A stretch of 64,000 bases of DNA from Lysinibacillus sp. BPa_S21 (GTDB lineage Bacteria; Bacillota; Bacilli; Bacillales_A; Planococcaceae), in the NCBI RefSeq assembly GCF_023337795.1, contig NZ_JALIRS010000003.1:248001-312000 (forward strand). The letters are read 5' to 3'. Shown in pieces: positions 25,869 to 33,959 of this stretch (positions are counted from its first letter, which is position 1; each line of letters begins with the position of its first letter). Below the pieces are notes generated by a model. That model saw nothing but the letters and a program-made list of their open reading frames with translations, was not told where the DNA came from and ran no database searches. Position numbers and translations under genes: made by a program.

Positions 25869-26150
25869 TTATTTGTCTGTATACGCGTCATGTAGTACAG
25901 AAAGTTCTTTCTCGAGTGAATCGAGAATTTCTTTGCCTTTTTCGCGATCAATGAGTCCAAGCTTCACAGCAAAGTCAATTTCACGTGAAAGGCCGAACAT
26001 TTGTGTATCTAATACTTCTTCATATAAAGGGCATTGTGGCATTGTTAAATGATCCATTTGTACTCGAATGAGGCGAGCAATTTTGTCTGCATCAGCAACT
26101 AAAAGCTCCAAAGCCTTCTCTTGAAAAGAAGTTTGTGATTTAGTATCCAT
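25869..26150 (-). CDS. ylaN: YlaN family protein (DUF1507)
   Basis: A 93-residue helical cytoplasmic protein. YlaN is important for growth under iron limitation in B. subtilis and Staphylococcus aureus and has been reported to bind the Fur repressor. Seen: the family core [34 protein letters not shown] and [16 protein letters not shown]. The neighbour order ylaN-ftsW-pyc matches B. subtilis. ATG 26150 lies behind GGGGGCG. Confidence 0.92.
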   Translation of the reverse strand: MDTKSQTSFQEKALELLVADADKIARLIRVQMDHLTMPQCPLYEEVLDTQMFGLSREIDFAVKLGLIDREKGKEILDSLEKELSVLHDAYTDK

Positions 26151-26332
26151 GAGGACGCCCCCATTATCTGATATTTCTTCGATTCTATCTTAATAAAGTT
26201 TATCTTTTAGTCGTTAAAAATGCAAGTGTCTACATTGGAAAATAGAGAAATCAAATTATATTTCTTTATTAACTCGGGTCATTAGCGTTATACTATTTCA
26301 TGGATATACAAGATTTGAGGAGGATTTCTATT

Positions 26333-26833
26333 ATGGAAACAATAATTCCTATCAAGGGCGCAGTTACATTCCAATTAACATTAGATCCCACTGTATGGAT
26401 TTTCGATGATCGTAAATTAGATTTAAAAACATACTTCGACACAAAAGAAGTTGAGGAAGATTCGGATATTAAATATATGCGTGAAGTAGGTGCTCACTGG
26501 TCACGTGAGATTATGGAAGGAGCTACTTTCCCACCAACATTGAAATCAGAACGAAAATTTGACCGCAAAGGGATGGAAACAGGTACTTTCGGAATTGAAT
26601 TAAGTCACTTCTTGAAAAATGCTGAGATTAAACCTGAAGCCACAACAATCGTTATCGAATGTGAAGATGACAAAGAATATTCATTTACAATCGAAGAGGC
26701 TTATACTTTCATTTTAAAATATAGCCAAGATGGCAAGCCATTACTAGAAGATGGTCCTGTTCATGTGCTATTCAGAGACGGTTCAAATGTAGACAACCCT
26801 ATCAAAAATGTATTAGCAATTCGTGCTGAGTAG
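26333..26833 (+). CDS. Conserved hypothetical protein (166 aa)
   Basis: I recognise this as a conserved Bacillales protein of unknown function; homologues are occasionally labelled peptidyl-prolyl isomerase, which nothing here confirms. It is soluble, beta-rich and acidic. Conserved blocks are IIPIKGAVTFQLTLDPTVWI near the start, the DRKLDLKTYF segment, and a C-terminal GPVHVLFRDGSNVDNPIKNV turn. ATG 26333 follows GAGGAGG; the longer reading from 26300 begins before that site. It lies 11 bases ahead of ylaI and is probably cotranscribed with it. Confidence 0.8.
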   Translation: METIIPIKGAVTFQLTLDPTVWIFDDRKLDLKTYFDTKEVEEDSDIKYMREVGAHWSREIMEGATFPPTLKSERKFDRKGMETGTFGIELSHFLKNAEIKPEATTIVIECEDDKEYSFTIEEAYTFILKYSQDGKPLLEDGPVHVLFRDGSNVDNPIKNVLAIRAE

Positions 26834-26844
26834 GAGGGAATGCA

Positions 26845-27048
26845 ATGCGCGTAAAATGCGTTATTTGCGATACAATTAACAATTTAGATGATAATTTACC
26901 GTTAGCAAAAAAATTACGCAATCGACCAATTCATACGTATATGTGTGGTACATGCCATGATCGAATTGAAGAACATACCGTTGCACGCATTGAAACAGGA
27001 AATTTCCGTTTTTATCGTACTTCACCACAAATGGATAAAGAATTTTAA
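26845..27048 (+). CDS. ylaI: YlaI family zinc-ribbon-like protein (DUF2197)
   Basis: A 67-residue protein with two CxxC pairs (CVIC near residue 4 and CGTC near residue 34), arranged as a treble-clef or zinc ribbon; likely binds one zinc ion. The rest (NLPLAKKLRNRPIHTYMC, HDRIEEHTVAR) matches DUF2197/YlaI. In B. subtilis ylaI is next to ylaH and typA; here those genes are found 18 kb away, beyond the lanthipeptide island. Ends at the terminator 27068-27109. Confidence 0.9.
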   Translation: MRVKCVICDTINNLDDNLPLAKKLRNRPIHTYMCGTCHDRIEEHTVARIETGNFRFYRTSPQMDKEF

Positions 27049-27067
27049 CCTAAAAGTCAAAAAGTAT

Positions 27068-27109
27068 AAAAATCATTCCGCAGCATAATTTAAGCTCGGA
27101 ATGATTTTT
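27068..27109 (+). terminator. Rho-independent terminator of ylaI
   Basis: A 13-base perfect stem AAAAATCATTCCG with complement and T-run, 20 bases past the ylaI stop. Confidence 0.9.
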
Positions 27110-27558
27110 ATTTATAATCCACAGTTATTTAAAACATCAGTTGTGTTGATTAACAATTTTTTTCACCTAGATAAATCAGAAGACACTTATTTCCGCTACT
27201 CGCTTTCCTGCGATGAAAGTAAACGGTAGTAGCATTAGAACATTGTTTTAGATTATCTTCTTAAGAAAAAAGGTTGTTGGAACATAATACTTATGTTTTG
27301 CCATGAAAAATCAGAAATTATCATCCCAAAATCTTTCTTCTATATTTATGTCGTCAAAAAAACACCCCATAAATGTTTATTTAGTGTCTCTTTTTATGGG
27401 GCAGTTTTTACCAAGGTTTATGCAATTATTTTTTAAGAATGAAGCAATTTTAAACTAATGCTTGAATTACAGTATTAGCATCTAGGAGGCTTACGAATTT
27501 CTCAATAGCAGATTCTAACCGTTTATAGGTATAATACCCTAGTTGGATTTTCTTTAAA
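27110..27558. other. Left junction of the accessory island, no gene
   Basis: About 450 bases without a credible gene. It contains a degenerate piece resembling the palindromic repeat of 14294 (near 27188-27213) and a hairpin at 27361-27401. The base composition falls toward the AT-rich island. Synteny with B. subtilis breaks here. Confidence 0.5.
27361..27401. terminator. Terminator-like hairpin at left edge of the island
   Basis: CCCCATAAA pairs with TTTATGGGG, followed by T residues. The left arm AACACCCCATAAATG differs by one base from that of the hairpin at 41953. Confidence 0.6.
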
Positions 27559-27852
27559 TTACATTTTTTTATTTAGATAAACAACCGTGCTCACAAATGC
27601 TACAGATGATATCAATAATATTATCAAAATATAATTTTTGAAATTTTCAAAATCTACATTCATTGCAGAAAATTTAGTTATTAAAAAAAGAAAAGCAATC
27701 CCAATTAAAAGTAAAGAATAAGCATTTTTATAAGCTGCTTTAAAGATTATATCCATTCGCTCATCTTTTTCTTTAGGCAGGACAAATCGGAAATACAATA
27801 TACTTGCTCCCCAAAAAAGAAGAGCTAAAGGAGTCAGGACAACCATATACAT
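27559..27852 (-). CDS. Small three-helix membrane protein paired with an XRE regulator
   Basis: A 97-residue protein with three hydrophobic helices (about 3-24, 43-62, 73-92) separated by a charged loop FVLPKEKDERMDIIFKAAYKNAY. This layout is common for small membrane proteins encoded immediately after a short XRE-type regulator in Firmicutes; the charged loop resembles DUF2178-like proteins. Its ATG follows the stop codon of the regulator directly (TAAATG), so the two are coupled. A role in sensing, controlling the regulator or immunity is inference from context only. Confidence 0.7.
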   Translation of the reverse strand: MYMVVLTPLALLFWGASILYFRFVLPKEKDERMDIIFKAAYKNAYSLLLIGIAFLFLITKFSAMNVDFENFKNYILIILLISSVAFVSTVVYLNKKM

Positions 27853-28077
27853 TTATTCATTCTCCTCTCTCAAAACATCATATTGGAAGACTTCATTAAT
27901 ATCCACATCAAACAATTTGGCAATTTTAAAGGCTAAAACTAAGGAAGGGCTATACTTATTAGCCTCAATTGAATTTATTGTTTGTCTGCTTACACCCAAT
28001 CTCTCAGCTACCTCTTTTTGTGACCATTTTTTTTTAGCTCTAAGAATATGAAGTGTATTAGTAAGTTCTGTTTGCAA
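27853..28077 (-). CDS. Short XRE-family transcriptional regulator
   Basis: A 74-residue DNA-binding protein consisting only of a helix-turn-helix domain: SQKEVAERLGVSRQTINSIE (residues about 18-37) is a near-consensus HTH, followed by SPSLVLAFKIAKLFDVDINEVF. TTG 28077 is taken as start because GGGGGGTG lies 8 bases upstream; the TTG at 28098 would precede that site. It has its own promoter (28106-28134) and is coupled to the small membrane protein. Lanthipeptide clusters of the lichenicidin and haloduracin type contain similar regulators, so control of the immunity or biosynthesis genes is plausible. Confidence 0.85.
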   Translation of the reverse strand: MQTELTNTLHILRAKKKWSQKEVAERLGVSRQTINSIEANKYSPSLVLAFKIAKLFDVDINEVFQYDVLREENE

Positions 28078-28105
28078 AACAAACACCCCCCATTTCAATA
28101 CAAAA

Positions 28106-28134
28106 ACGGTAACATTTTTTTAACTTTTTGTCAA
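28106..28134 (-). promoter_or_regulatory. Promoter of the XRE regulator
   Basis: Minus-strand -35 TTGACA (consensus), 17-base spacer, -10 TACCGT with TGT before it (extended -10). The sequence ACAAAAAGTTAAAAAA runs from the -35 into the spacer and is nearly repeated upstream of the immunity promoter at 30209-30237. Confidence 0.65.
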
Positions 28135-28323
28135 AAAAAAATTACTTTTTTTTCGTCAACAGGCGCTTTAGATCCTCTAATGCTAAGCTATCTTTATCTA
28201 ATAGTATGAAGTCAGGTGATTCATTCAACTAAACACATAAATCACGGAATTTTTAGTTTCCTACTCTGAAATTCAAACTTGGCTTAATGCTAAAACTATT
28301 TAAAGTTAACAATAAACCCTTAT

Positions 28324-29265
28324 CTAGAAAGATAAGTCTCTTCTGTTAAAAACAAGGAAAGTTATACTCAAAAATAAGAATATATATAACAATACGATTA
28401 TGGCTGAAAATAAAGGAGTCATACCAGCAATTACTTCTGTTCCATCAACATAAACATTAAAATCGGTATTTGCGAATAGAATAAACTTTGCCCAGCTAAA
28501 TTTCATTCCAATAATTCTTGTAGCAATATTACCAGTAAAATAAGCGAATAGAGTTAATCCAAGTGAAATATAGGTATTTCTTATTAAAGCAGACAATGTA
28601 TAAGCAAGTGTACAAAAAATGCTTAAATCAATTGCTGTAAACAGATAATAACGTAACATGTAGTACCAATATTCCACTTGGTCAACATTATTATTGTTTA
28701 TGATTAAAAGTTCTTTAGGTCCATCAAAACCAAAGAACACTATTCCCACTAAAAAGGCTATTAACAAAAGAAAAAACACAGCTAAAAAGTTAGACATGAC
28801 AACTGCCATGTATTTTGAAAAAAGGAACGCATTCTTGGAAATAGGTCTTGTCAGCCATATTTTAACAGTACCTTTATCAAATTCTTCTGAAACTATACTG
28901 GACGCAATCATAACTGTCAATATTCCTAAAAACGATAATAAAGGTTGAATGCTTTTTATAAAAGTCCATACATTTTGCTCTTGATCAGGTTTTATATTAT
29001 TTTCTATACGATATTCATTTAATATAATTTTTTCTTTATTACTTACATAGGCAAGTGATGTTTCAGCAAGATTTTCATTAGCCTCTGCTAAACGAATATT
29101 TCGACTTTCTAATTCACTTTTCCAATCATTCACTTGGTTTGACTCCTGAATTTGGAAAACGTTGTAAACAGCGGCTCCTATAACAATTAAAGTAAGGAAA
29201 CCTAAAAATATCATTATAAATTTCTTTTTTATAATTTTATAAAGTTCTAATTTTATAAGAGTCAT
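28324..29265 (-). CDS. ABC-2 type permease, probable lanthipeptide immunity subunit
   Basis: A 313-residue membrane protein with one N-terminal helix (about 15-37), an extracytoplasmic loop of about 60 residues, then five further helices, the BcrB/LanE-LanG layout. The helix 2 region ends in SSIVSEEFDKGTVKIWLTRPISK, a motif typical of ABC-2 permeases of lantibiotic and bacitracin exporters. It follows the ATPase gene by 9 bases. Together they form an exporter likely to remove the mature lanthipeptide from the membrane; the substrate is inferred from proximity to lanM. Confidence 0.82.
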   Translation of the reverse strand: MTLIKLELYKIIKKKFIMIFLGFLTLIVIGAAVYNVFQIQESNQVNDWKSELESRNIRLAEANENLAETSLAYVSNKEKIILNEYRIENNIKPDQEQNVWTFIKSIQPLLSFLGILTVMIASSIVSEEFDKGTVKIWLTRPISKNAFLFSKYMAVVMSNFLAVFFLLLIAFLVGIVFFGFDGPKELLIINNNNVDQVEYWYYMLRYYLFTAIDLSIFCTLAYTLSALIRNTYISLGLTLFAYFTGNIATRIIGMKFSWAKFILFANTDFNVYVDGTEVIAGMTPLFSAIIVLLYIFLFLSITFLVFNRRDLSF

Positions 29266-29274
29266 CTAATTCAT

Positions 29275-30177
29275 TCACCCTTCCTTTATTAATTTTAAAT
29301 ATGTTTCTTCTAGCGATTCGTCATTCACATAAACCTCAGATAAATTCAAATCATTGGAAATTAAAAACTTTGTTATTTCAGAAATGTCGATCTCTAATAA
29401 TTGAACAATTAACTTTTGATCCTTTATTGTAGGATTCGTATGAGGAAATTTTTCATTAATTAAATCCAACGCTTTTTGTAGAGGTTGAACCAAAATTGTA
29501 TAACTAATTTTTTTATTTTCACATTGATGTTTTGATTGAACTTGCACTATTCTGCCGTTGTTAATAAATACAAAGCGATCACATAATAAATCTAATTCCG
29601 ATAATTGATGACTAGAAATTAATATAGATAAATTTTTTTCTTTTGCCAAAGAGATCAATAAATTTCTAAGATCAATAACTCCTTGAGGATCTAAACCATT
29701 TGTCGGTTCATCTAAAATTAAAATTTGAGGATTGTGTATAAGAGATTGAGCAACCCCTAATCTTTGTTTCATCCCTAGCGAATAAGTGCTGACCTTTTTA
29801 TGAATCGCTGAAGTCAATTTTACAAGTTCAGCTATTTCCAAAATTTCTTTTTTCGTCCTTTTTCCATAAAGTTTTGATAGCATCCACAAATTATCATAGC
29901 CACTCATATATTCATAAAACGAGGGATTTTCCACAATACAACCAACTTCGCCTAACCAAGCTCTCCTATTATTTGATAAAGAATTTTTAGGAATAATACT
30001 TCCATCAGAAGCCGAGGCTAAACCTAATATTGTTTTAAGAGTTGTTGACTTTCCTGCCCCATTAGGACCAATTAAACCTAGGATTTCTCCTTTAAATAAA
30101 TCTAAATTAATATCCTCCAAAAGAACTTTTTTATTAACTTTCTTAGTAAGATTTCGTATTTGTAAAACAGTTTCCAA
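29275..30177 (-). CDS. ABC transporter ATPase, probable lanthipeptide immunity subunit (LanF-like)
   Basis: Nucleotide-binding subunit of 300 residues: Walker A GPNGAGKST, Q-loop region, signature YSLGMKQRLGVAQ, Walker B ILILDEPTNGLDPQG and switch His in SSHQLSE. The C-terminal 90 residues are the usual divergent extension of LanF/BcrA proteins. TTG 30177 is preferred since AAAGGAG lies 8 bases upstream; a GTG three codons earlier falls inside that site. A strong promoter (30209-30237) sits just upstream, so immunity is probably transcribed separately from the biosynthetic operon. Confidence 0.87.
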   Translation of the reverse strand: METVLQIRNLTKKVNKKVLLEDINLDLFKGEILGLIGPNGAGKSTTLKTILGLASASDGSIIPKNSLSNNRRAWLGEVGCIVENPSFYEYMSGYDNLWMLSKLYGKRTKKEILEIAELVKLTSAIHKKVSTYSLGMKQRLGVAQSLIHNPQILILDEPTNGLDPQGVIDLRNLLISLAKEKNLSILISSHQLSELDLLCDRFVFINNGRIVQVQSKHQCENKKISYTILVQPLQKALDLINEKFPHTNPTIKDQKLIVQLLEIDISEITKFLISNDLNLSEVYVNDESLEETYLKLIKEG

Positions 30178-30208
30178 AAAATCCACTCCTTTACATTTCT
30201 ATAAAGCA

Positions 30209-30237
30209 AGTATAAAATATTTTTTCCATAATGACAA
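30209..30237 (-). promoter_or_regulatory. Promoter of the ABC immunity pair
   Basis: Minus-strand -35 TTGTCA, 17-base spacer, -10 TATACT, about 32 bases ahead of the TTG start of the ATPase. It lies just downstream of the lan operon terminator. Confidence 0.7.
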
Positions 30238-30265
30238 CTATTTTTTACTTTTTGTAAAAAAAAAG

Positions 30266-30288
30266 CGCCCCTTATTAAAATAGGAGCG
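30266..30288 (-). terminator. Terminator of the lanthipeptide biosynthetic operon
   Basis: Seven-base stem (CGCTCCT against AGGGGCG, one G-T pair) followed on the minus strand by nine T residues. It separates lanM1 from the immunity promoter. Confidence 0.7.
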
Positions 30289-30505
30289 AACCATTAAAAT
30301 GTTGCGTATTAAAAAAATTTTATTCCTTCGTAAAAGGAACAATACAATCATGACAACGCACAATCCTTTAACATATTAAATTAAGGCCAATAGAATGAAA
30401 AGATTAAGGTCTGATTCTGGTACAATGCCGAATTCAGACCATTAGTATGAAAATTTTCGAGGGAAGCCTAAAACGAAAAGATTATATAGGTATGAAATTG
30501 CTTTA
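30289..30505. other. Spacer after lanM1 with further hairpins
   Basis: No gene is seen. On the minus strand a TTCCTT/AAGGAA hairpin followed by seven T residues (around 30315-30345) and a GGTCTGA/TCAGACC interrupted stem (30411-30443) could act as earlier terminators of lanM1. Confidence 0.4.
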
Positions 30506-33500
30506 CTACCTAGGAGGTTCAAGCGCTAAAACAGAAGGAATAGAATCTGAATTAATTAATCGTAATAAACCGTACCCTATACTACTTATTCCATTCATTA
30601 TTCCAACTGTATTCAAATCAGCTTTAAAATTCTTTTCCAAACAAATTTTTTGATATACATCATTTATGATAGAATCATATTCTACAAAATATTCAGGTAA
30701 CAATTTCCTAACATATAATAAAATATCTAAATTACCTAATTGACCATGACAAAGAGAATAATTATCTCCACCAATTTCTTCGGAAAGGAAATCTAGAGAA
30801 TTTTTTATGTCCCCACAGACTTCATGAATATTCTCCCTTAATAACATAGCTCGAGATAATAAAATTCCCGGAGCCCCATGGCACCAAGCGATTGGATAAG
30901 AATCTAAATGTTTACTAAACCAATTTTTCTTATCTGGATTATAATAAAAATTTTCATAGGTTAGACCCTTTTTTATACACTCAACTATTTCATTATTATT
31001 ACCATACTTATTAAATCGCGCTAATGCTGATATAATTCCAGCATTACCATGTGAAAATCCAATATAGGCTTCATCGCTCTTTTTAAAGGGCTGAAGCCAT
31101 GCAACACCATTCTTGATAGGCTCTGCGGATTCAACTAAATGATCAGCTAGCATTTTTGCAATCTCTAATAAAAATTCTTGATGCGTATGCTCATATAAAT
31201 TAATAATGACATGCAGTAAACCAGCGCTACCACCTATTACATCATATAATTGATCATTCTTGATAGATTTTGGGAGCTTCTTACTGTATGCAAGGGCTTC
31301 TTCAATAAATACAGGATTATCCAATACTTCTCCAAGATGGTGTAATGTATACAAGATACCGCCTATTCCTATAAACGCCCCTATACTAATATCATCCCTA
31401 TTGTTTAACTCTGTCATTAGTTTTCTTACTGGTGTAATAGTTGCAACTGCTGCCTTTTTATATTTTTCATCCCCAGTAATTTTCCATAAATAACAGAAAA
31501 ACAGTGCTATTCCAGTATTACCATCATACAAACCCGGTCCTGTAATAGAGTATTTCCAATTAGTTTCATCATTACCGTCAAGAACCATAGAAGTCCAACA
31601 ATACTCTAATTCCATACCTTCGCCAGTTTTTATTGCTTTTTCAATTATTAAATCTCCAATAACTTTTACTTTGAATATTAAATCATTAGGATCTTGATCA
31701 TCGTTATTATTAAGAGCCACTAAGTTAAGATCAGTTTTAGAATAAACAGCAGATATTGTAGAGTGTATTATTTCCAATTGATAGAGACAATCTTCTTTGT
31801 TCAATTTGCCGATTTTTTCTTTACATAAATCCATACCACTTTTGTAATAAAGAGGAATGTGTTTAGTTCCATCAGAAGTTACAATATTATAACTTCCAGG
31901 GCTAGAAGAAAAGTAAGGAATATCTCCTTCCACTAAATCTCTAATTTCATAAGGAACAATCTTTTTTATACTCTCCTCATTCTTGCTTTCAACCCACAAT
32001 CGAGATAATAAAATCTCTCGATCAATCTGATTCCTTAAAAAGTCTGGGTGGTAACTCATATTTAAAAGTTTATTGTATTTCATCGTATCACGAAATATTT
32101 TTCGAACCTCTACGTTTGAAAAGCCATCTAAAATTTCTATAAGTCCTTTTTTATTATTGTAAAAAAATGTGTATGCACACTCAAATCCCTCAGAAAAGTT
32201 AGGAAGATAGTCAAGAATAAATATATCTTTTCCTTCCAACCTAGGTAAATTCGACCCTCCTTTAATTTTAAAGGTTTCTTTTTCTATTCTAATTTCATCT
32301 GAATTAATTTTTTTCACAAATCCTTCTTTAAATGGAGTTATTTGATTATCTGCATCACTTATCCCACTTAAATCAAAGATAGTTTTTTTATTCAAGTTAA
32401 TATTAGCTGTTGAAGGAAGTACACCTGTAGAAACAACAGAATCCCGCACAATTCTAAGAGCTTTATTAATAACTGGACTTTGAGAATCATGGTGATCCGG
32501 CATTATTGTATGATGAAATAGAGATTCTAAATCAATTAAAAATGGGTATTCACCGGATGCAATTATATTCTCATAATGAAAATCTGTAGCATTAAATATA
32601 TGTACAATTGCAAGCAATTGTCCTAGACGATGGTAAAATGCACAAACTTCATCATTATTAATGCACTTACTGTTTTCAATAAATTCGACCCAACCATAAT
32701 CTTTTTTATTTATAAGTCTAAATGGTACTAATTTTGTACTTGTATCATTTTTATCGTTATACCATTTTAAAAAGTTTTGGAACTTTTCATCTAATTCTAA
32801 TGAACGTGGCTTATATACAAGACGTCTGCCCTCACTAAATGTTATAACACAAACTGTTTTTCCATTATTATGAGAATCACCAGATCCTAAATTTATATGA
32901 TGTATCTCTTTAATCGGAATATCAACATCAAATAAACTTTTTATTTCATATTTATCTTTTTGTACTCTCATTAATAGTTCTTTAAGAAAATTCTTTGTAT
33001 TTAAAACTTTAGTTATTAATAGCCTAAATAATACGGGATATTCATTTATTAATGAAAACAAGTATTCTTTATCATTTAGAATATATGTATGATAATAATT
33101 ATATCTTTCCTGTGATGTTGCACCTACCAATTCTCCCTTTAGTCGAAGTGTATTTATTTCGAGTATTAAGGTTTTATGAGCAATATTAAATAATAGCTGA
33201 TATAAATGAAGAAGAATTTCTTGTAAAGCTGTATCGGTTAATTTAATTGAGTTTCTTTCACTAAATGAATTAAACTCACTAACAAAACCTATTAAAAATG
33301 GTTTAAAAAACATAAAAAACGGGTAATTATTTAATGAGGTAAATAAATTATCGTTCACTTTATTAGGTTTTAAAATAAAATTACTTAAAAATTGGGTCCA
33401 ACTTTCATGATTCAAAAAATCACTGTTATATTTATCAGTATCAAATATACAACTTAAATCATCTAAGTCAATTTTGTACATGTCTTTTAACATATGTTCT

Positions 33501-33637
33501 ATGTCTTGAGGCTTTTCAGTATTAGTTATGTTGTTCCAAAAATTAATTGCCAAATTCAAATTTTCTTTTTCAGATTTTGTTTCCGACTTTTTCCTTTCCT
33601 CAATTGTATATGATCTATATAAACAAAGGTTTGGCAT
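30506..33637 (-). CDS. lanM1: Class II lanthipeptide synthetase LanM (alpha-peptide side)
   Basis: Bifunctional enzyme that dehydrates Ser/Thr of the precursor and forms lanthionine rings. The N-terminal DUF4135 dehydratase domain shows the kinase-like motifs KPRSLELDEKFQ, TDFHYENII and PFLIDLESLF. The C-terminal LanC-like cyclase has SHGNAGI, WCHGAPGILLSR and LCHGQLGNLD; the zinc ligands should be Cys919, Cys963 and His964. 1043 residues, normal for LanM. ATG 33637 has GGAGCG 6 bases upstream. It lies directly after the alpha-type precursor gene, separated by an attenuator, so it most likely modifies that peptide. The flanking A+T content is well above the core genome. Confidence 0.95.
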   Translation of the reverse strand: MPNLCLYRSYTIEERKKSETKSEKENLNLAINFWNNITNTEKPQDIEHMLKDMYKIDLDDLSCIFDTDKYNSDFLNHESWTQFLSNFILKPNKVNDNLFTSLNNYPFFMFFKPFLIGFVSEFNSFSERNSIKLTDTALQEILLHLYQLLFNIAHKTLILEINTLRLKGELVGATSQERYNYYHTYILNDKEYLFSLINEYPVLFRLLITKVLNTKNFLKELLMRVQKDKYEIKSLFDVDIPIKEIHHINLGSGDSHNNGKTVCVITFSEGRRLVYKPRSLELDEKFQNFLKWYNDKNDTSTKLVPFRLINKKDYGWVEFIENSKCINNDEVCAFYHRLGQLLAIVHIFNATDFHYENIIASGEYPFLIDLESLFHHTIMPDHHDSQSPVINKALRIVRDSVVSTGVLPSTANINLNKKTIFDLSGISDADNQITPFKEGFVKKINSDEIRIEKETFKIKGGSNLPRLEGKDIFILDYLPNFSEGFECAYTFFYNNKKGLIEILDGFSNVEVRKIFRDTMKYNKLLNMSYHPDFLRNQIDREILLSRLWVESKNEESIKKIVPYEIRDLVEGDIPYFSSSPGSYNIVTSDGTKHIPLYYKSGMDLCKEKIGKLNKEDCLYQLEIIHSTISAVYSKTDLNLVALNNNDDQDPNDLIFKVKVIGDLIIEKAIKTGEGMELEYCWTSMVLDGNDETNWKYSITGPGLYDGNTGIALFFCYLWKITGDEKYKKAAVATITPVRKLMTELNNRDDISIGAFIGIGGILYTLHHLGEVLDNPVFIEEALAYSKKLPKSIKNDQLYDVIGGSAGLLHVIINLYEHTHQEFLLEIAKMLADHLVESAEPIKNGVAWLQPFKKSDEAYIGFSHGNAGIISALARFNKYGNNNEIVECIKKGLTYENFYYNPDKKNWFSKHLDSYPIAWCHGAPGILLSRAMLLRENIHEVCGDIKNSLDFLSEEIGGDNYSLCHGQLGNLDILLYVRKLLPEYFVEYDSIINDVYQKICLEKNFKADLNTVGIMNGISSIGYGLLRLINSDSIPSVLALEPPR

Positions 33638-33667
33638 ATTATCGCTCCGTTCATCATAGTCTAATAA

Positions 33668-33694
33668 AAAGAGAAAGGAAAAACCTTTCTCTTT
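33668..33694 (-). terminator. Attenuator between lanA1 and lanM1
   Basis: An 11-base perfect stem AAAGAGAAAGG with complement, a 5-base loop and five T residues on the minus strand, placed 16 bases after the lanA1 stop. Partial termination here would keep precursor mRNA in excess over lanM1. Confidence 0.8.
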
Positions 33695-33710
33695 AGGTTG
33701 AAAATATAAA

Positions 33711-33959
33711 TTAGTTACATTTTTTCTGACACTCCACTGTCAGAGTACATACGTGGCCAGGATTACCAAGGATATAACTAGCAGCTGCACATGCTAAGCT
33801 TGTTAAAATCGTTTCAGCCCAACGTTCTTGAACTCCTCCATTGACATTTAGCATGTCCATTTCAGATAATTCTTGTACAGGATTTTCAATTGGGAACCCT
33901 TCAATATTGTTGCTTCGAATATAAGGGTTCTTCCACTCTGTCACCATCGATTTCTTCAT
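33711..33959 (-). CDS. lanA1: Two-component lanthipeptide precursor, alpha type
   Basis: An 82-residue precursor. The leader ends in a double-glycine site (LNVNGG), giving a 40-residue core beginning VQERWAET. The core has four cysteines and the C-terminal CTLTVEC followed by C, the mersacidin-type lipid II-binding ring also found in haloduracin-alpha and lichenicidin-alpha. Predicted rings are Thr/Ser8-12 to Cys15, Ser19-Cys29, Thr30-Cys35 and Thr32-Cys39. The start ATG at 33959 follows AAAGGAGGTGAG; a GTG three codons earlier lies inside that site. The gene begins inside the 3' end of lanT (59-base overlap, other frame). Confidence 0.92.
   Translation of the reverse strand: MKKSMVTEWKNPYIRSNNIEGFPIENPVQELSEMDMLNVNGGVQERWAETILTSLACAAASYILGNPGHVCTLTVECQKKCN

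Noticed and set aside
30447-30653. Small plus-strand open frame at the end of lanM1
   Set aside because: No ribosome-binding site; overlaps the lanM1 3' end antisense and has no similarity to immunity peptides.
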